Positions 36,198-48,112 of a stretch of 64,000 nt of DNA are shown here, piece by piece. The number at the start of each line of letters is the position of its first letter. Position 1 is the stretch's first letter. The notes under the pieces were generated by a model that ran no database searches, was not told the origin of the DNA, and was given only the letters and a program-made list of their open reading frames with translations. The stretch is from Cylindrobasidium torrendii FP15055 ss-10 (lineage: Eukaryota > Basidiomycota > Agaricomycetes > Agaricales > Physalacriaceae). The stretch covers positions 1 through 64,000 of the forward strand of contig KN880566.1 in assembly GCA_000934385.1 (NCBI GenBank), read 5' to 3'. A program made the translations under genes and the position numbers.

Positions 36198-36803
36198 ATG
36201 AACGCGACGTACTCTGCCTTTTTCTCCTCCGGCCTCCTTGCCCCGCCGCGTCTGGACATGTCTTCGCTCCCCATCACGCCGTCGAGCCCAAGCCCGTCGC
36301 CGTCTTTGGCGGACGACCAGAACGCAGCGGCGGTTTACGCGAACCCTTCGCTGTCGGCATCCAGCACGTCCATCACCTCTAACGCTTCTGCGTCGTCAAA
36401 CTCCACCATGGGTCTCTGCAAGGACACAGTGTACAAGGACATTCCACCTACGCCGCGCGCCGTTCGCCGTCGCCGCTCGTCCCTTTCACTCAACCCATCC
36501 GTTGCTGCGCTCAAGTCGCCATCGTCTCGCTCCCGGTCTGGCTCGCTCAATGCCGCCCCAGCCCCGACGTACACCAGCGTCTTCTCCAATGCCGGCAACA
36601 AAGGCAATCGTTCGCGCGCTGGGTCGGTTGGCAATGTCCTGCGTCCTGGTCACGTTCGTCGTCTTACCGGCAAAGGACTGCGCGGCGCGCCTCCCATGCC
36701 CGCCCCGAGTGCACCTCTGCCCGACGTCCCTGAAAAGTACAAGCAGAATGTCCAGAAGCGTACCCCGCTCATGGAAATGGATGTCGACACGAAGGAAAAC
36801 TAG
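36198..36803 (+). CDS. Ser-rich protein with IPPTPRAVRRRRSS motif
   Basis: Single exon, 201 residues. Very rich in Ser, Pro, Ala and Arg, with the compact motif DIPPTPRAVRRRRSSLSLNP, an SRSRSGS stretch, GHVRRLTGKGLRGAPP and an acidic end (MEMDVDTKEN). The basic-Ser motifs look like kinase sites. I have no functional assignment; the composition suggests an unstructured regulatory protein. The ATG at 36198 is the first in a clean frame, and another Met follows at residue 20. Confidence 0.65.
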   Translation: MNATYSAFFSSGLLAPPRLDMSSLPITPSSPSPSPSLADDQNAAAVYANPSLSASSTSITSNASASSNSTMGLCKDTVYKDIPPTPRAVRRRRSSLSLNPSVAALKSPSSRSRSGSLNAAPAPTYTSVFSNAGNKGNRSRAGSVGNVLRPGHVRRLTGKGLRGAPPMPAPSAPLPDVPEKYKQNVQKRTPLMEMDVDTKEN

Positions 36804-39800
36804 GATAGGTGAGCATAGCCCGTAGGCACGCGAAGTCTAGTGCTCATGTGTATCGTCTGTAGGATTCCTATTCGCACGAAGCAAATCCGCATCCCACCAC
36901 GCCGGTCTTCTTTCACACACTTACGCCTTTCTTCCCCACTTTGCTCATGCTTTCCATCTATAACAACCAGGACATTCCCCTCGCCTCTATTTAATATGCC
37001 ACATCTTGTTCTTTGCTCCGCTGTTCCCCCCGTGGGCGGCAGCGGCGTGGATCCCTCTGGAGGGGTATTTATGTTGTCGCATGCACCAAGTGTCCTTTTA
37101 CCCTATGTTCCCCCAATCCTGTAATATCTTCCCACCTCCCCCCTTCCTAACTTTCCTAGTTGGCGTATCCGTGTTGGTACTTACACCTCACCCTTCTTCG
37201 CTTTTGTCTTTGTCTTCTTCAGCCTATCAGGCCTAGAAACTTGTACCAACTCCCCGTCAAAAGCATTGTGTCAAGTGCTTTACGCCTCTAGTACCGATTT
37301 ACCATCTCCTTCCAACCACTGTAGTATTTGTTTGGTACGTCGGACTCGTAGTATTTGTGATTATCGTATCATGTGTGCCGTGCTTTTGTGTGAATCTCTT
37401 TGATGCAAGATTGCATGGTCCGTCGACCGTGCGTGTGTATGCACCGACCATTGGGTGAAGGTATTGTACGTGCTGCCTATCGGTGGTCTGCTGTCGGGCC
37501 TCAACAAGGACATGAGGACGAGGAAGATGCGTTCGTTCGAGACTTCCTTTCCCGTGATGCAATGAATGTGTCGTATAAGTGTTGGGTAACAGCAGGTAGG
37601 TGGACGCCCTGGTAGGTTCTTACTGCTCCCAGTTAGGAGGAACAATCTGTGGACCTCTAGCCTAAGATTTGCGTTGATGATCAACTTTCCAATATTTCGA
37701 TGCCTAGTCGAACACGGACATGTACACTGAGGAGAATCTTTTGCCTCGTTGAGCGTATTCGTGCGTGCCGCAACTGGCGTTCACACGGAGGAGACCCCGT
37801 GTTAAGACCAGGGATGGGTCCATCCTGTAAGAATGTCCTAATCTAGCACTGACTAATCCATGAGAATGGACGATCACCGCACATGCAAATGAGGTTAATG
37901 GCAAATGCAGATCCCGGGATTCACTAGGCAGGCAGGTTGGCGCGGCCCGTCGGGCATCGTACGATATTCCCGCGATAATATTCCGTCACAACCAAGGGAG
38001 TGCAAAGAAAATGGCATTGGCAGCACGACGGTATGTATGTATCGAAGGAAGAATCAGAGTGGAAGGGTGGGATAGGGCTCCTGCGTTCCGTTTATTGGCA
38101 GAGGTGCGTTCGTTGCGCGAATGTCGAAAGCAACAGTGGATCGGCAAGGTGATCGTGAAATTTTTTGGGGACGGAGTAAGTCGATCTGCTTGCTGCCAGC
38201 ACATCGTCGTCGTCGAGACGCCTTCGATGGAGTGTGGGTCAGCACAGTGCGAGCGTTCAAGTAGGGCGTGGATTTGAGGAAGGATCCAGAAGGTGAATTA
38301 GGCAGCGGACATACGGACGTCCGTGCTCAGTCGACGCCCCAGACCATGCCAAGAATGTCGAGATGTACGCCGCCAGGTGGTCGTCCGTACGACCTATCGA
38401 GAATGCTGTATCCCACAAGGCTTTCGATGGCAAAGCCAAATTCGATTTGGTATTTCGGACCTTGTCGGGCGATGGCAACGCGGTTTCGCGTAGCTTACCT
38501 CGACGCAATGTCGTTGTGAGAGGCGCAGGATACGGGCATGAATCAAGATGAGTTGTCGTAGGCGATTGAGAGAAGGAAACAGAGGATCGAGTTATGACGG
38601 TGGTGGTAGAAGGGATACCTGTAACTAGTGACACAGTAGTGACCCGAATCCAATTTCTTTCCATCTTCCCTCCCTTTGCCTGTCGCTCGTGCGCGCCCAA
38701 ACTGTCGAATTGCATCGTAAAATTCGCGAAAAAATATCCTGTCGTCTTGGGCGGCTCACAAGAGACGGAATATGCGTCGAGCTAGGTCCCATCCCACTAT
38801 ATTTCCTCATCGTCGTCGCCCCTATGCCATTATAAGCCTTTTAACTTGTACTAACACTTCATAAACTTGTCTTGAAGACGTCGTTATTCCATCTCTAGGC
38901 TTTTAAAGGTCAGTCTTCCCATTTCCATCCCATCGACGCCGTGTGGCGCAGCGCTGCAGCACCTCGATCAACCTAACCGCGATTCTACAAACATTGTACG
39001 CACTCTCACACTTTTAACGGTGAAAATCACTCTGGTAATGTGCTCTCTGGCTCACTGGTCCAAAACAAAGAATTCTCTCCTGTGTGGCGGTGGCTGAACT
39101 TCTCACGTGGATACGCCACACTCGAAATCTCAGCTCTGGGCACGCGCCACTTTTTGTTTCGACAAAACTCGGGGAGAAAGAGGTCTGCATGCTCTGCCTT
39201 GTTGCGAGAACTTTGTGCTTTGTCTGAATTGGCTGAACGGAGGACGGTCAAAGAGCCCTGCTTGCCTCACCGCCGTTGTTCAGCCATCGGACTAAATCCA
39301 TAGCGCAAACGACTTCTTTTCTTCCTCGAGGCGAAAAGAATAAAGATATTTGACCGTGCATGCTGCAGTACCAGATTTCGTCCCTTTGTGCTGGCGGGAT
39401 GTGCTGGCGGGACGCGCTATATCGATGGCCAGGATGCTTACGCGTATTGGGCATACCTACGTCCCGGTATGTATGGTGGCCATAGTCTCTGATATTCTCG
39501 ATATTTCGTTGGTCTATTGAATCAACACGACATTATTCTTATTCCCTTCCATAATATTTGGACTTTGCGTCGCTGGCGGCTCTCCGCCATCGGGGGCGGC
39601 AGTGTCGGGCTGTTCGATATCAACTGGAGCACGGACAGGACTTCTTGCTGGAAATGTCTCGAAAAGGATGTCTGATGGCAATTACGTGGAGCGGTTGAGG
39701 GTAGGCTAAGGTGGTGGCTCGTACGAGTGGCTAATCCCGCCGTTTGTCGTTTGTTGGCGGCACCACAGCTGGTTTCGACCTCAGATACTACCTCCGTCTC

Positions 39801-40002
39801 CAACGTGCTATTCAAGACCCTTTTATCCCTTTGTCTGTCTTCGTACGCCCTGTGCTGCTGCCACAGACGCGGACGACGACAATTTTCCTCCCTCGCAGGG
39901 CACCGATCCGATCAACCGTCTCTTTCCTCCTACCACCACTCACGGCCTGACGACTTTCATCGCATCTTCCTCCACATCCCTTCTCTACCACTTTCCTCCG
40001 TC
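36804..40002. other. Gene-poor stretch of 3.2 kb
   Basis: No gene I can support. The minus strand at about 38260-38720 has overlapping protein-like frames (one reads GPKYQIEFGFAIESLVGYSIL, another is open for 152 codons) that could be remains of a gene or a small spliced gene; I could not build a model. A CT-rich leader precedes the gene at 40003. Confidence 0.4.
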
Positions 40003-41731
40003 ATGGGTATGTCTGCAACGACCCCTCACGAGAATTATGCCAAATATGTGCCAGAAAAACCCTTCGTCGCCAAATTCAAGCCAAATAAAACCCCCGAAGT
40101 CTGGGTACCTAAGGACTATCCGGATTACACGTCTGGACAAACAGGTCCAGACGTGACTCGCCAGCACAGGCAGGAATGCCAACGCCGACAAGAAGCCTCA
40201 GCAAACTACGCCCACTATCCCGGACAACCATCGAACCACCCTGCCTTTACTTTCATGGCTGCACCGCATCCTAGTATTCCAACAACGTCCACTTCGACCC
40301 CCACATCTACGTCTGCTGTACGCCGTCTCCACCCCTTTCCCGTTCCTTCAAGGGCTTAATGCTTGATCTCGCAGATGCAGATAACATTCGAGTCGTATGA
40401 CCCAACTGTCGTCCAGGTGAGTCTCAATGCTCATCTACCTAGCGCACCTTCCTGAATAGCATCATCGAAAGACAAGCAGCTCTCGCCGCCCAAGGGCTCC
40501 CGCTCAGCCGCGAAAGAAGAAAACTGCGCCGGTCAGTCCTTCAACTAACTTACATGAGACGCGCTAACTCTCAACAGAAGGCCGCTGATGCTGCTACGAA
40601 ACCACTCAACACACGCAAACGTGCTCGCGCAGAGAAAGACTTTGCCGGAGGACCAACCAACCGTCAGAGGACGATGGACCGCACTCAAACTGGCGTGAGC
40701 ATTATGTACTATACTATAGGAAATCCATTGACTGAATTTCTTTGTAGCTGCCTGCGGGCGTCACGAAGGTGACTATCAAGTTCGATAAGGCAGCCCACGA
40801 GGGTTTTGGCCATTCGAACAATCCTTACGGGACTGTGTCCGTCTTCGTGACGGTTGATGGCGATGACAACGGGCACTGGGAGGCCACGCTGACGTTTGGA
40901 GATGGCGTGAAAACCCTCCTCCGGATGAGCCCACCCAACTTCGTTGGTCTCCCCGAAAACGAGTTCGTCGTTTTTGCTGAAGGTACAGACCTTTGTCCGG
41001 ACAAAATCCTTCATCTCAGGGTTCCGCATGAGAAGTCCAAAATTGCGTCGAAGCCTAAAGTCCATCGTTTTGTGAAGACGATGTCCTTTCGCGTGGCAAG
41101 CGCTGCTGAGGCGTCAGCGGTATTTAAGGCGGCGCTGGCGAAGCACCGTGGCCTCAAAGTCGGGGTGGACACGCAGGTCGCATCGCTGGAGACCTCTTCG
41201 CAACCATTGAAGTCTCTGACCGATGTACAGCCTGAGGGTGTTGTCGATGATATCCCTGATCCTTCGGGACCCTCCTCGTTGACGGATGCTACCGCCACCG
41301 AGCCGCATTCCGTTACTGAAGGAGCGGGAGACAGTGTTGTGGTGCCAGACGATGTCCAGGGCGCCGCGCAGGAAAGCCACTTGGCGGAGGTTAACCCTCA
41401 TCCTCACCGCGGGTCCGATGATGGGCACGCGACAGACTATGCTTCCCCAATGACGAGCTCCGTTACGAGTCCTACATCTGAGGTGGACTCGGGGTCATCC
41501 AGTATTCCGTGGAGTCAGAGTCACAGAAATTTGGGTTCCTTCCTGGGCGAAGCTCACGAAGCTTTGGATACCCTCCTGGGCGAAAACCACTTCGATGAGT
41601 CGATCTTTGACTTTGATGCGTACTCTCAGGATCTTCCCACGCCCGACGAGCAATGGCAGCAAACGCAACATGACCCGGACCCCTATGGACTCTTGGCCAA
41701 TCCAGCAGCCCTTGCCATGCCATTCTATTAG
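40003..41731 (+). CDS. Orphan protein with basic signal and acidic tail
   Basis: Five exons: 40003-40317, 40375-40416, 40460-40531, 40578-40694 and 40748-41731 (509 residues). Exon 2 (42 bases) and exon 3 (72 bases) are small. The N-terminus is hydrophilic. Basic stretches RKKK and RKRAR act as likely nuclear signals just before a beta-rich segment (VTKVTIKFDKAAHEGFGHS). The second half is Ser/Thr/Asp-rich and ends with acidic, hydrophobic-patterned sequence (LGSFLGEAHEALDTLLGENHFDESIFDFD) that looks like an activation domain. A regulatory role is inference only. No family is recognised; compare the gene at 30765. Confidence 0.65.
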
Positions 41732-42412
41732 GCATTCATCAAATTCTTCATCATGAACATTAACGATTATAACTCTTTATGCTTCACTCTTTGTATATGT
41801 GTCTGCGACACCTATTGTTCTCCTTCACGTCTCCGGTCTCAATTCCTTTACTCTCATGTTCTGCTTCATCTCACCATCTCCATCATCTTTTGACTACATA
41901 CCGCCATCACCCACACTTACTTTTCACGTCAACCTCTCCTCCATCCATCCTACATCTTGTTGTTGTTCTGGACTTCCCTCATTGCTACCCATGCATGACT
42001 GTTGTTTGCTATTTATTGTACCTACTATCCTTGTCGAAAGGCTTCGTGTAGCTGTACAGTTTGTTGTAGTATGCACGACTGTGTGTAGATCGTCATACCC
42101 AATATCACTGGATTGATTGCTTGCTGCCTCTCCGAAATGTCATTCGTGGTCAACGCGTCGATACTTGCCTGAGGGCTGGCTAAATAAGCCACAGCACTGT
42201 GTACACCGAATTCTTGTCATTCTCGTCCACCGCGCGCTTTGATCGTTGCCGAATACTGCCGAGCGGTTGCCTCTCCAAATTGAGTGCGATCTGTCAGAAA
42301 CAATGACACAGCGTCGGTAGCCTCCCCTCATCGAGTACGGGCGCACGAACGCAGCCTACGCTGTTGGCTGGTATAAAAGGATGCCTGTGGTTGGACAGTC
42401 AAGACAGCCTCC
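41732..42412. other. Intergenic, P450 copy B upstream
   Basis: T/C-rich 3' flank of the previous gene, then the P450 promoter. No gene seen. Confidence 0.5.
42372..42377 (+). promoter_or_regulatory. TATA box of P450 copy B
   Basis: TATAAA in the context GGCTGGTATAAAAGG, about 41 bases before the ATG. The same context occurs before the first hydrolase at 44570. Confidence 0.7.
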
Positions 42413-44391
42413 ATGATTACTCCTCTCACTAGTATTCTCACCGCCGTGCTGGTGCTTATCGGCACTGCCGCTCTGCGGAAGGCATATCGACTTTATACCT
42501 TTCCTCTTCGCTCGTTTGGTGGCCCAAAGACTCACAGCTGGATTACAGGCAGTCAACACCAGTCAGATATTCCTGTAGGCGACTTGTAATCCTCCAGTTG
42601 TCCCTGTCTGACACGTCACTAGGATATCATCTTGGAATGGTCCAAGAAGTACGGTCGCGTATTCTCCTTTGCAAGTGTTTTCAACGTACGCATAACACTC
42701 TCACTTAGTGCTGCTCTGACACTCTTTGGATGTAGAACCCCCGCGTGAGCATTGCTGACCCCAAGGCAGTCGCGTATATTCTGCACAACACCGACAACTA
42801 TCCTAAACCCGATGCCGTTCGCTACTCTCTCAGGCGCGTCGTGGGTCCAGGTGTCATTACAGTGGAGGGAGAGCCCCACAAGCACCAACGCAAGGCCATG
42901 GTAGGTCCAACCGCTGCGTATATGGATTCGAGTTCATGGATGTTGTTCAGAGCCCAGCTTTCAGTGCAGCATCCGTCGGACTTTTGGTTCCCACGTTCAT
43001 CGACAAGACCGTTCAGCTGTGTGAGATCTGGGCCACGGAATGTGCTGACTCGAAGGACGGCGTCTATCGTACCGACGCGTTGAAATGGTTCAGCTGGCTT
43101 ACACTCGACATCATTGGACTTACTGGTACGTCCTTTGTTTCGCAAATGCCCTCACGGCGCCGTCCTTATCAAGCGTAGGCTTCAATTATAACTTCCGCTC
43201 CCTAGACGAGTACAAGAAAGGGAGCACACAGGTTACGACGCCGTTCAAGAGCGCGTTGGATACCATCTTCAGTCCAGCTGCGTTCTTCAGTTTCGTTTTG
43301 AAGGGATACATACCGGTTCTTCGCTTCTTCGTGAGTGTATTCCTCCTTCTCTAGGTTCATTTAATTCACGGGTCTATAGCCCATGCCTATCGACGGACCG
43401 ATACGTACTGCTCAGGAGGAGATGCAGGCCACCAGCGTGCGATTACTCTCCGAAGCCAAGGTCACCGGGGGGAAAGAGGCGCGTGATATTCTGTCCATCC
43501 TAGCCAGTGTGGATTCGAAGAGCAAGGACGCTCTTTCCGACTCAGACCTTGCCGCTCGTGAGTGTCCTATTTCCTGTTGTATTCATGTCCTCATGTGTAA
43601 CAGAAATTCCGACAATGTTCGTCGCCGGCCATGACACTACTTCTGTGCTCTTGACCTGGGCAATATTTGCCTTGACCGGCGCACCGGAGGTCCAACAGAA
43701 ACTGCGCACGACACTTCGCTCTATTCCGACGGACAGTCCCACCATGGAAGAATTGAACACTTTGCCTTACCTCGACGATGTCATTCGCGAGGTCCTTCGA
43801 CTTCATTCCCCCGTTCCATCTACGCCTCGCGTTGCGCTGAGGGACGATGTTGTTCCCTTGGGAGAACCTGTCAAGGACCAAAATGGCAAGCTTCATCATA
43901 CTCTAAAGTGGGTTCCAGCGTTGTATCTTGCAGTCCGTTCGCGACTGATTGGTTGCATAGGCTCCGCGCAGGCGACACTATCAACATTCCCATCCTCGCG
44001 ATGAACGTCGATCCCGAGCTGTGGGGAAAAGATGCACTCGAGTTTAACCCTGACCGTTGGGCTGCTGTCGACTCTGCGGACGCCGTGCCTATTCCAGCCG
44101 TTCCCTATGGTAGCGTGTTGAGCTTCTTGGGAGGACCACGAGCGTGCATCGGATGGCGGTTTGCACTCGTCGAGTACGTTGAGATCCAGACTACTTCAAT
44201 GTTTCGCTAACCTTGCCTGTAGAGCCAAGGCAATTCTGTTCACACTCCTTCGGCGGTTCGAGTTCGAGTTGGGTGTACCGCGAGACTCTATTACCTCAGA
44301 GTCGACCGTCGTGACGCGTCCGCATCTGAAAGGACAGAGGGATGCAGGAAACCAGCTTCCTGTTGTCATCAGGCCTTTAGTCGAGCAGTAG
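42413..44391 (+). CDS. Cytochrome P450 (copy B)
   Basis: Nine exons: 42413-42574, 42623-42685, 42736-42900, 42951-43125, 43179-43330, 43380-43557, 43604-43907, 43961-44173 and 44223-44391 (526 residues). N-terminal anchor ILTAVLVLIGTAAL; I-helix VAGHDTT; K-helix EVLRLHSP; heme loop FLGGPRACIG. A monooxygenase of unknown substrate, probably on the ER. It is a paralogue of copy A (527 residues): exons 2, 3 and the last have identical lengths (63, 165, 169). Copy B lacks the GC-AG intron of copy A but has extra introns after LTG, after LRFF and before LRAGDT. Two hydrolases follow on the same strand. Confidence 0.93.
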
Positions 44392-44569
44392 GACTTCTAT
44401 ATTTGTGGGAGAAGGTATAGACGTTCGATACACGTTATAGATAGTAGAGATGGCTATTCAAATATTCATCATTCGCAACATCGTAGTGACCTCACTCAGT
44501 TTCCAACAATGGCAATCCTTGGGATGTCGATCACACCGCTAGCCCGCCCGTTGAAACTCTCCGGGCTGG

Positions 44570-44575
44570 TATAAA
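44570..44575 (+). promoter_or_regulatory. TATA box of first hydrolase gene
   Basis: TATAAA in GGGCTGGTATAAAGGGAT, 69 bases before the ATG at 44644. Its left flank matches the P450 copy B box. Confidence 0.65.
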
Positions 44576-44643
44576 GGGATATACCACACAACCAAGCGAC
44601 CAAGTTCCACTTTCGCCTTTGCTCTCACAACCGTCCTCCAACA

Positions 44644-45849
44644 ATGGCACGTACGGCTGTCAAGATTCCTTCTGTTACTCCTGGGTGGAACCTCGACGCC
44701 TGGCAGTTCTTTCCTCCCGCAGCACCGTCTACAGGCGCGTTGCCCCCGGTCGTTATTCTGTAAGCCAATGTCATGATGACTTGAAGTAAAGGTTCAAAGA
44801 TTCATACCACAATACAGGTCGCCCGGGTTTGCATGTATCAAGGAAATGGGTCTCGAGCCGTATGCCAAAGCATTCGCGGAGCGAGGCTATGCCTCCATCG
44901 TCTTTGACTACCGGCGTTGGGGAGACTCTGGTGCGAACACTTCACTGTCTCTTTCCATCTACCGAGTAACAAACACCATGCATTAGATGGTACCCCACGA
45001 TACGTCGCAGACTTTAGGGAACAACGCGAAGATTACCGTACGGTTGTACGCTGGGCGCGTGCACAAGGCGTGTACGACAATGACCGCGTCGTCCTGTGGG
45101 GTTATAGCTACTCGAGCGGGCATACTGTGGTCTTGGCTGGAGAAGTCTGTCTTTATACTCTAGGTGAAGCTCTCAGACGTACTAATATAACAATAGGAAG
45201 AGATCAATGCTGTCGCTGCCATCGCCTTTCGCTCATACACCGGAGTCATGCCCAACTATTCCATCGTGAACTTGCTTGTCATGCTCGGGAACGCCATAGT
45301 GGACTCGGCAAGGCAGGCACTTGGCCTGTCGCCATACTACGTCCCTGTGACGGGGGAAAATAGGTTAGTGCTCGGTGAAGATGCGACAAGAGGATACAAC
45401 CAAGCAGGAGCACATGTGTAAGTCCGTCTCTCCCGACCACAAAATCTTACTGACAGCGTATCTAGAGGATGGGTCAACAAGGTCCACACTCGAAACTAAT
45501 GGGAAGCTTGCCGACTGACTTCCGTCACAGATGACGGCCTCTTCACTCTTCATCAACATGAAGAACCGCCCCATCGACCTTGCTCAAAACATCCGGTGTC
45601 CTACTCTTCTCGTCGCGGCCAAAGACGACGAGCTATGTGTTTTCCCCGGACTACTGCGAATGGCAGCCAAATCTCCCAAGTTCGAGTTCGAAGCAGTCCC
45701 GGGTATGGTTGAAAACTTGTTGGCTTCCAAAGCAGGGACGCTAATCATAGAGAACAGGTGGTCATTTCGACGGGAATCCAGGATGCAAGGACTATGAGCA
45801 GCAGCTGGGAATGATGTTGAAATTTCTTGAGAAACATGTCCCCATCTAG
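44644..45849 (+). CDS. Alpha/beta hydrolase, tandem copy 1
   Basis: Seven exons: 44644-44759, 44818-44930, 44987-45144, 45197-45417, 45466-45481, 45531-45702 and 45758-45849 (295 residues). Alpha/beta-hydrolase features: oxyanion region VILSPGFACIKEMG, YASIVFDYRRWGDS, nucleophile elbow WGYSYSSGH (Ser117), acid AAKDDELC, and His in GGHFDG. It resembles fungal dienelactone-hydrolase or peptidase-like proteins; the substrate is unknown. The fifth exon is only 16 bases and encodes GWVNK, and it is kept at the same size in the tandem paralogue. No signal peptide. Being just after a P450 with a matching TATA context, it may act in the same pathway. Confidence 0.88.
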
Positions 45850-46382
45850 ATGGGTCAGCAGAGGTAACCGCATTATAAGGTCCTTTGTTGTTTCTGAAGA
45901 CCCTGTGTCAATGTGTGCGCCCAAACAACAGATTATGCACAACGCTAGCCTTATTCGAGAAGTAGAATACCTTGTATCATGGATGAATATTGCGACGTTG
46001 AGTTATTCGGCACTCGTACTTGCACTCTCGTGACCGCGCAATGATTGCCAAAATCAAGCGAGTCGATCGTGTTTCTTCGCTCTTGTCCTGCCATGACCAT
46101 ACCCTCATAGTAATAATTCAACCCAGCAACGGCAACTCTCTGGCACGGCAAGAATGCAACAGGTCGTACCAGGCTCGTACTTCCCAAGGATTTGGTCGAG
46201 ACGCGCCCTCTCGAGCATAGCTTATCCTTACCACTGAGGCGCCGAAACCTGAAACGACATACGATGTGCGGACTTTGATTTCTCTGGAAACCCGCCTCAG
46301 ACCCACATCAAACCCACCATTCTACCCTGCCATCTTTCACTTGACCTATACTTCCATCATCCAAGCCTAGCTCGAGTTCTAA
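45850..46382. other. Intergenic between tandem hydrolases
   Basis: 3' flank of copy 1 and promoter of copy 2. Unlike copy 1, copy 2 has no TATA box that I can see. Confidence 0.5.
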
Positions 46383-47582
46383 ATGGAGAGAAAGACCGTG
46401 AAGATTCCTTCTGCGACGCCTGGGTGGAACCTCGATGCCTGGCAATATTTCCCTACGACGCCTGCGACCGCGTTACCACCAGTCATAATCATGTTCGCAA
46501 CAGAACTGTACAAGACAACTCTTGCCCTGCTTACACGTCCCACAGGGCGAATGGGTTCTCATGCACAAAGAAAATGGGCCTATCTGAATTTGCTGAAGCG
46601 TTCGCTGAGCATGGATACGCGAGCGTCGTCTTTGATTACAGGCGTTGGGGGGATTCTGGTATGGCGCTCACTTTGCTCGACCCATTTGATATGACAGTCT
46701 CAATGTACAACAGACGGCATGCCGCGGTGTGTACAAGACTACCGGGAGCAGCGCGCAGACTATCGCTCTGTGATACGCTGGGCGCGCGCTCAGGGAATCT
46801 ACGACAATAACCGATTGGTTGTGTGGGGATATAGCTACGCAGGCGGACATTCCATCGTGATGGCGGGAGAGGTGCGTACATCTTATGGCCCCAATCACTT
46901 GTCTCTGACTGTGCATACAGGAAGCCATGGATGTTGCAGCTGCAATTGCTTTTCGACCTTACGTCGGCGAATCATCAAACTATTCTACCAAGCATCTCGC
47001 TGTGATGCTCTTTCATGCCATCCTGGATGCAGCCAAACAGGCAGTCGGACTGTCGCCGCACTACATTGAGGTAGCTGGGCGGAACCGATTCCTTTTTGGC
47101 GAGGATTCGGTCGCTGCATTGCAAAAGCTGGGGGCAAATGGGTGGGTCTTGGGACTGTCTTATCCCTTTCGCAGCTTCTCACACGTCTTGACAGCGGATG
47201 GGAAAACAAGGTCTCGCCAACGTTGAGCTGAAGCGACCGTTTTTGTGCTGACCAACCGCCCCAGGTGACCGCGTCGTCGCTGTTTCCCATGACGCAAAAT
47301 CGCCCAGTCGACCGCGCGCAGAAGATCCGTTGCCCGACGCTTCTGATCGCTGCCGAGAACGACAAGATGTGTATCTTCGAGGGTCAATTGCAAGTCGCAG
47401 CAGAGTCTGCAAAGGTTGAGCTTGTGGCAGTTCGTGGTGAGTTTGGGGTCGATCTTCTTGTATCACAGAGCTGACGAATTTTGGTACTAGGCGGTCATTG
47501 GGATGCAAACGCGGGGTGCCCGGACTTCGAGGAGCAACTCACAATGATGCTGAAATTCCTGGAAAAACAAGTACCAGTATAG
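46383..47582 (+). CDS. Alpha/beta hydrolase, tandem copy 2
   Basis: Seven exons: 46383-46492, 46546-46658, 46714-46871, 46921-47141, 47195-47210, 47265-47436 and 47491-47582 (293 residues). From exon 2 onward, exon sizes (113, 158, 221, 16, 172, 92) are identical to copy 1, so this is a tandem duplicate. Nucleophile WGYSYAGGH (Ser115), acid AAENDKMC, His GGHWDA are intact. One difference is the oxyanion segment: copy 1 has LSPGFAC, here MANGFSC, so the usual Pro is missing and the substrate pocket may differ. Intact otherwise, no stops. Confidence 0.87.
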
Positions 47583-47621
47583 CTAGCGAAACGAAGAAGG
47601 CACATAGTGCATTTTCTCTTA

Positions 47622-48112
47622 TTGGTTTGCCCACCAGCGCATACTTGAAGTGTATGCCACGTCCACGGAGCTCGTCACAATGCTAGCAATGATGCCAGAC
47701 ATTGCCCTTGGCGGCTTGCACGAATTCGAACCCCACTGTACGCGGGAATGGCAGATATTCCAAAGCGACGTGCAGGCTTTTATGCATCTCATGGCGCGGA
47801 TGCCCGCACTACGTGTGTTGACCATATCAGAAATGTTTGGGCACTACGTTCTGCGTGCGCTCACAGAAGGGGATGGCCTGGTTCCGACACTGGCAAATTG
47901 CTGAGGCTAACCAGAGCTGCTGCAACAGGACTGTGAAAAGGTGGTTCGCTTCGCGCGGGGGCGCAGAGAAAAACTCTCCGTTGAAGTTAGGGTCTCATAT
48001 GCACTTGCATACGATGGAAGGGAGGATAGGTTTGTACCCGATATCTCAGAGTCGGACGTGAGGTCGTTTTGGAAAGAGCTGGTTAAGTTGGCCGAAGTCC
48101 GTATAACGTAGT
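47622..48112 (+). pseudogene. Truncated F-box gene copy
   Basis: Encodes only the C-terminal ~160 residues of the F-box family, starting abruptly about 40 bases after the hydrolase stop (PDIALGGLHEF, MARMPALRVLTISEMFGHYVLRAL, ELLQQDCEKVVRFARGRR). Two in-frame stops, TGA 47902-47904 and TAA 47908-47910, fall where the intact copies read on; the frame is otherwise kept to the TAG at 48110. The F-box itself is absent. It is the remnant of a third copy, lying directly upstream of the intact copy B. Confidence 0.88.

Noticed and set aside
38257..38715. 152-codon frame on the minus strand, and a second protein-like frame overlapping it
   Set aside because: Two frames compete, and I could not find splice sites giving one coherent protein. 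Mentioned only in the gene-poor region entry.
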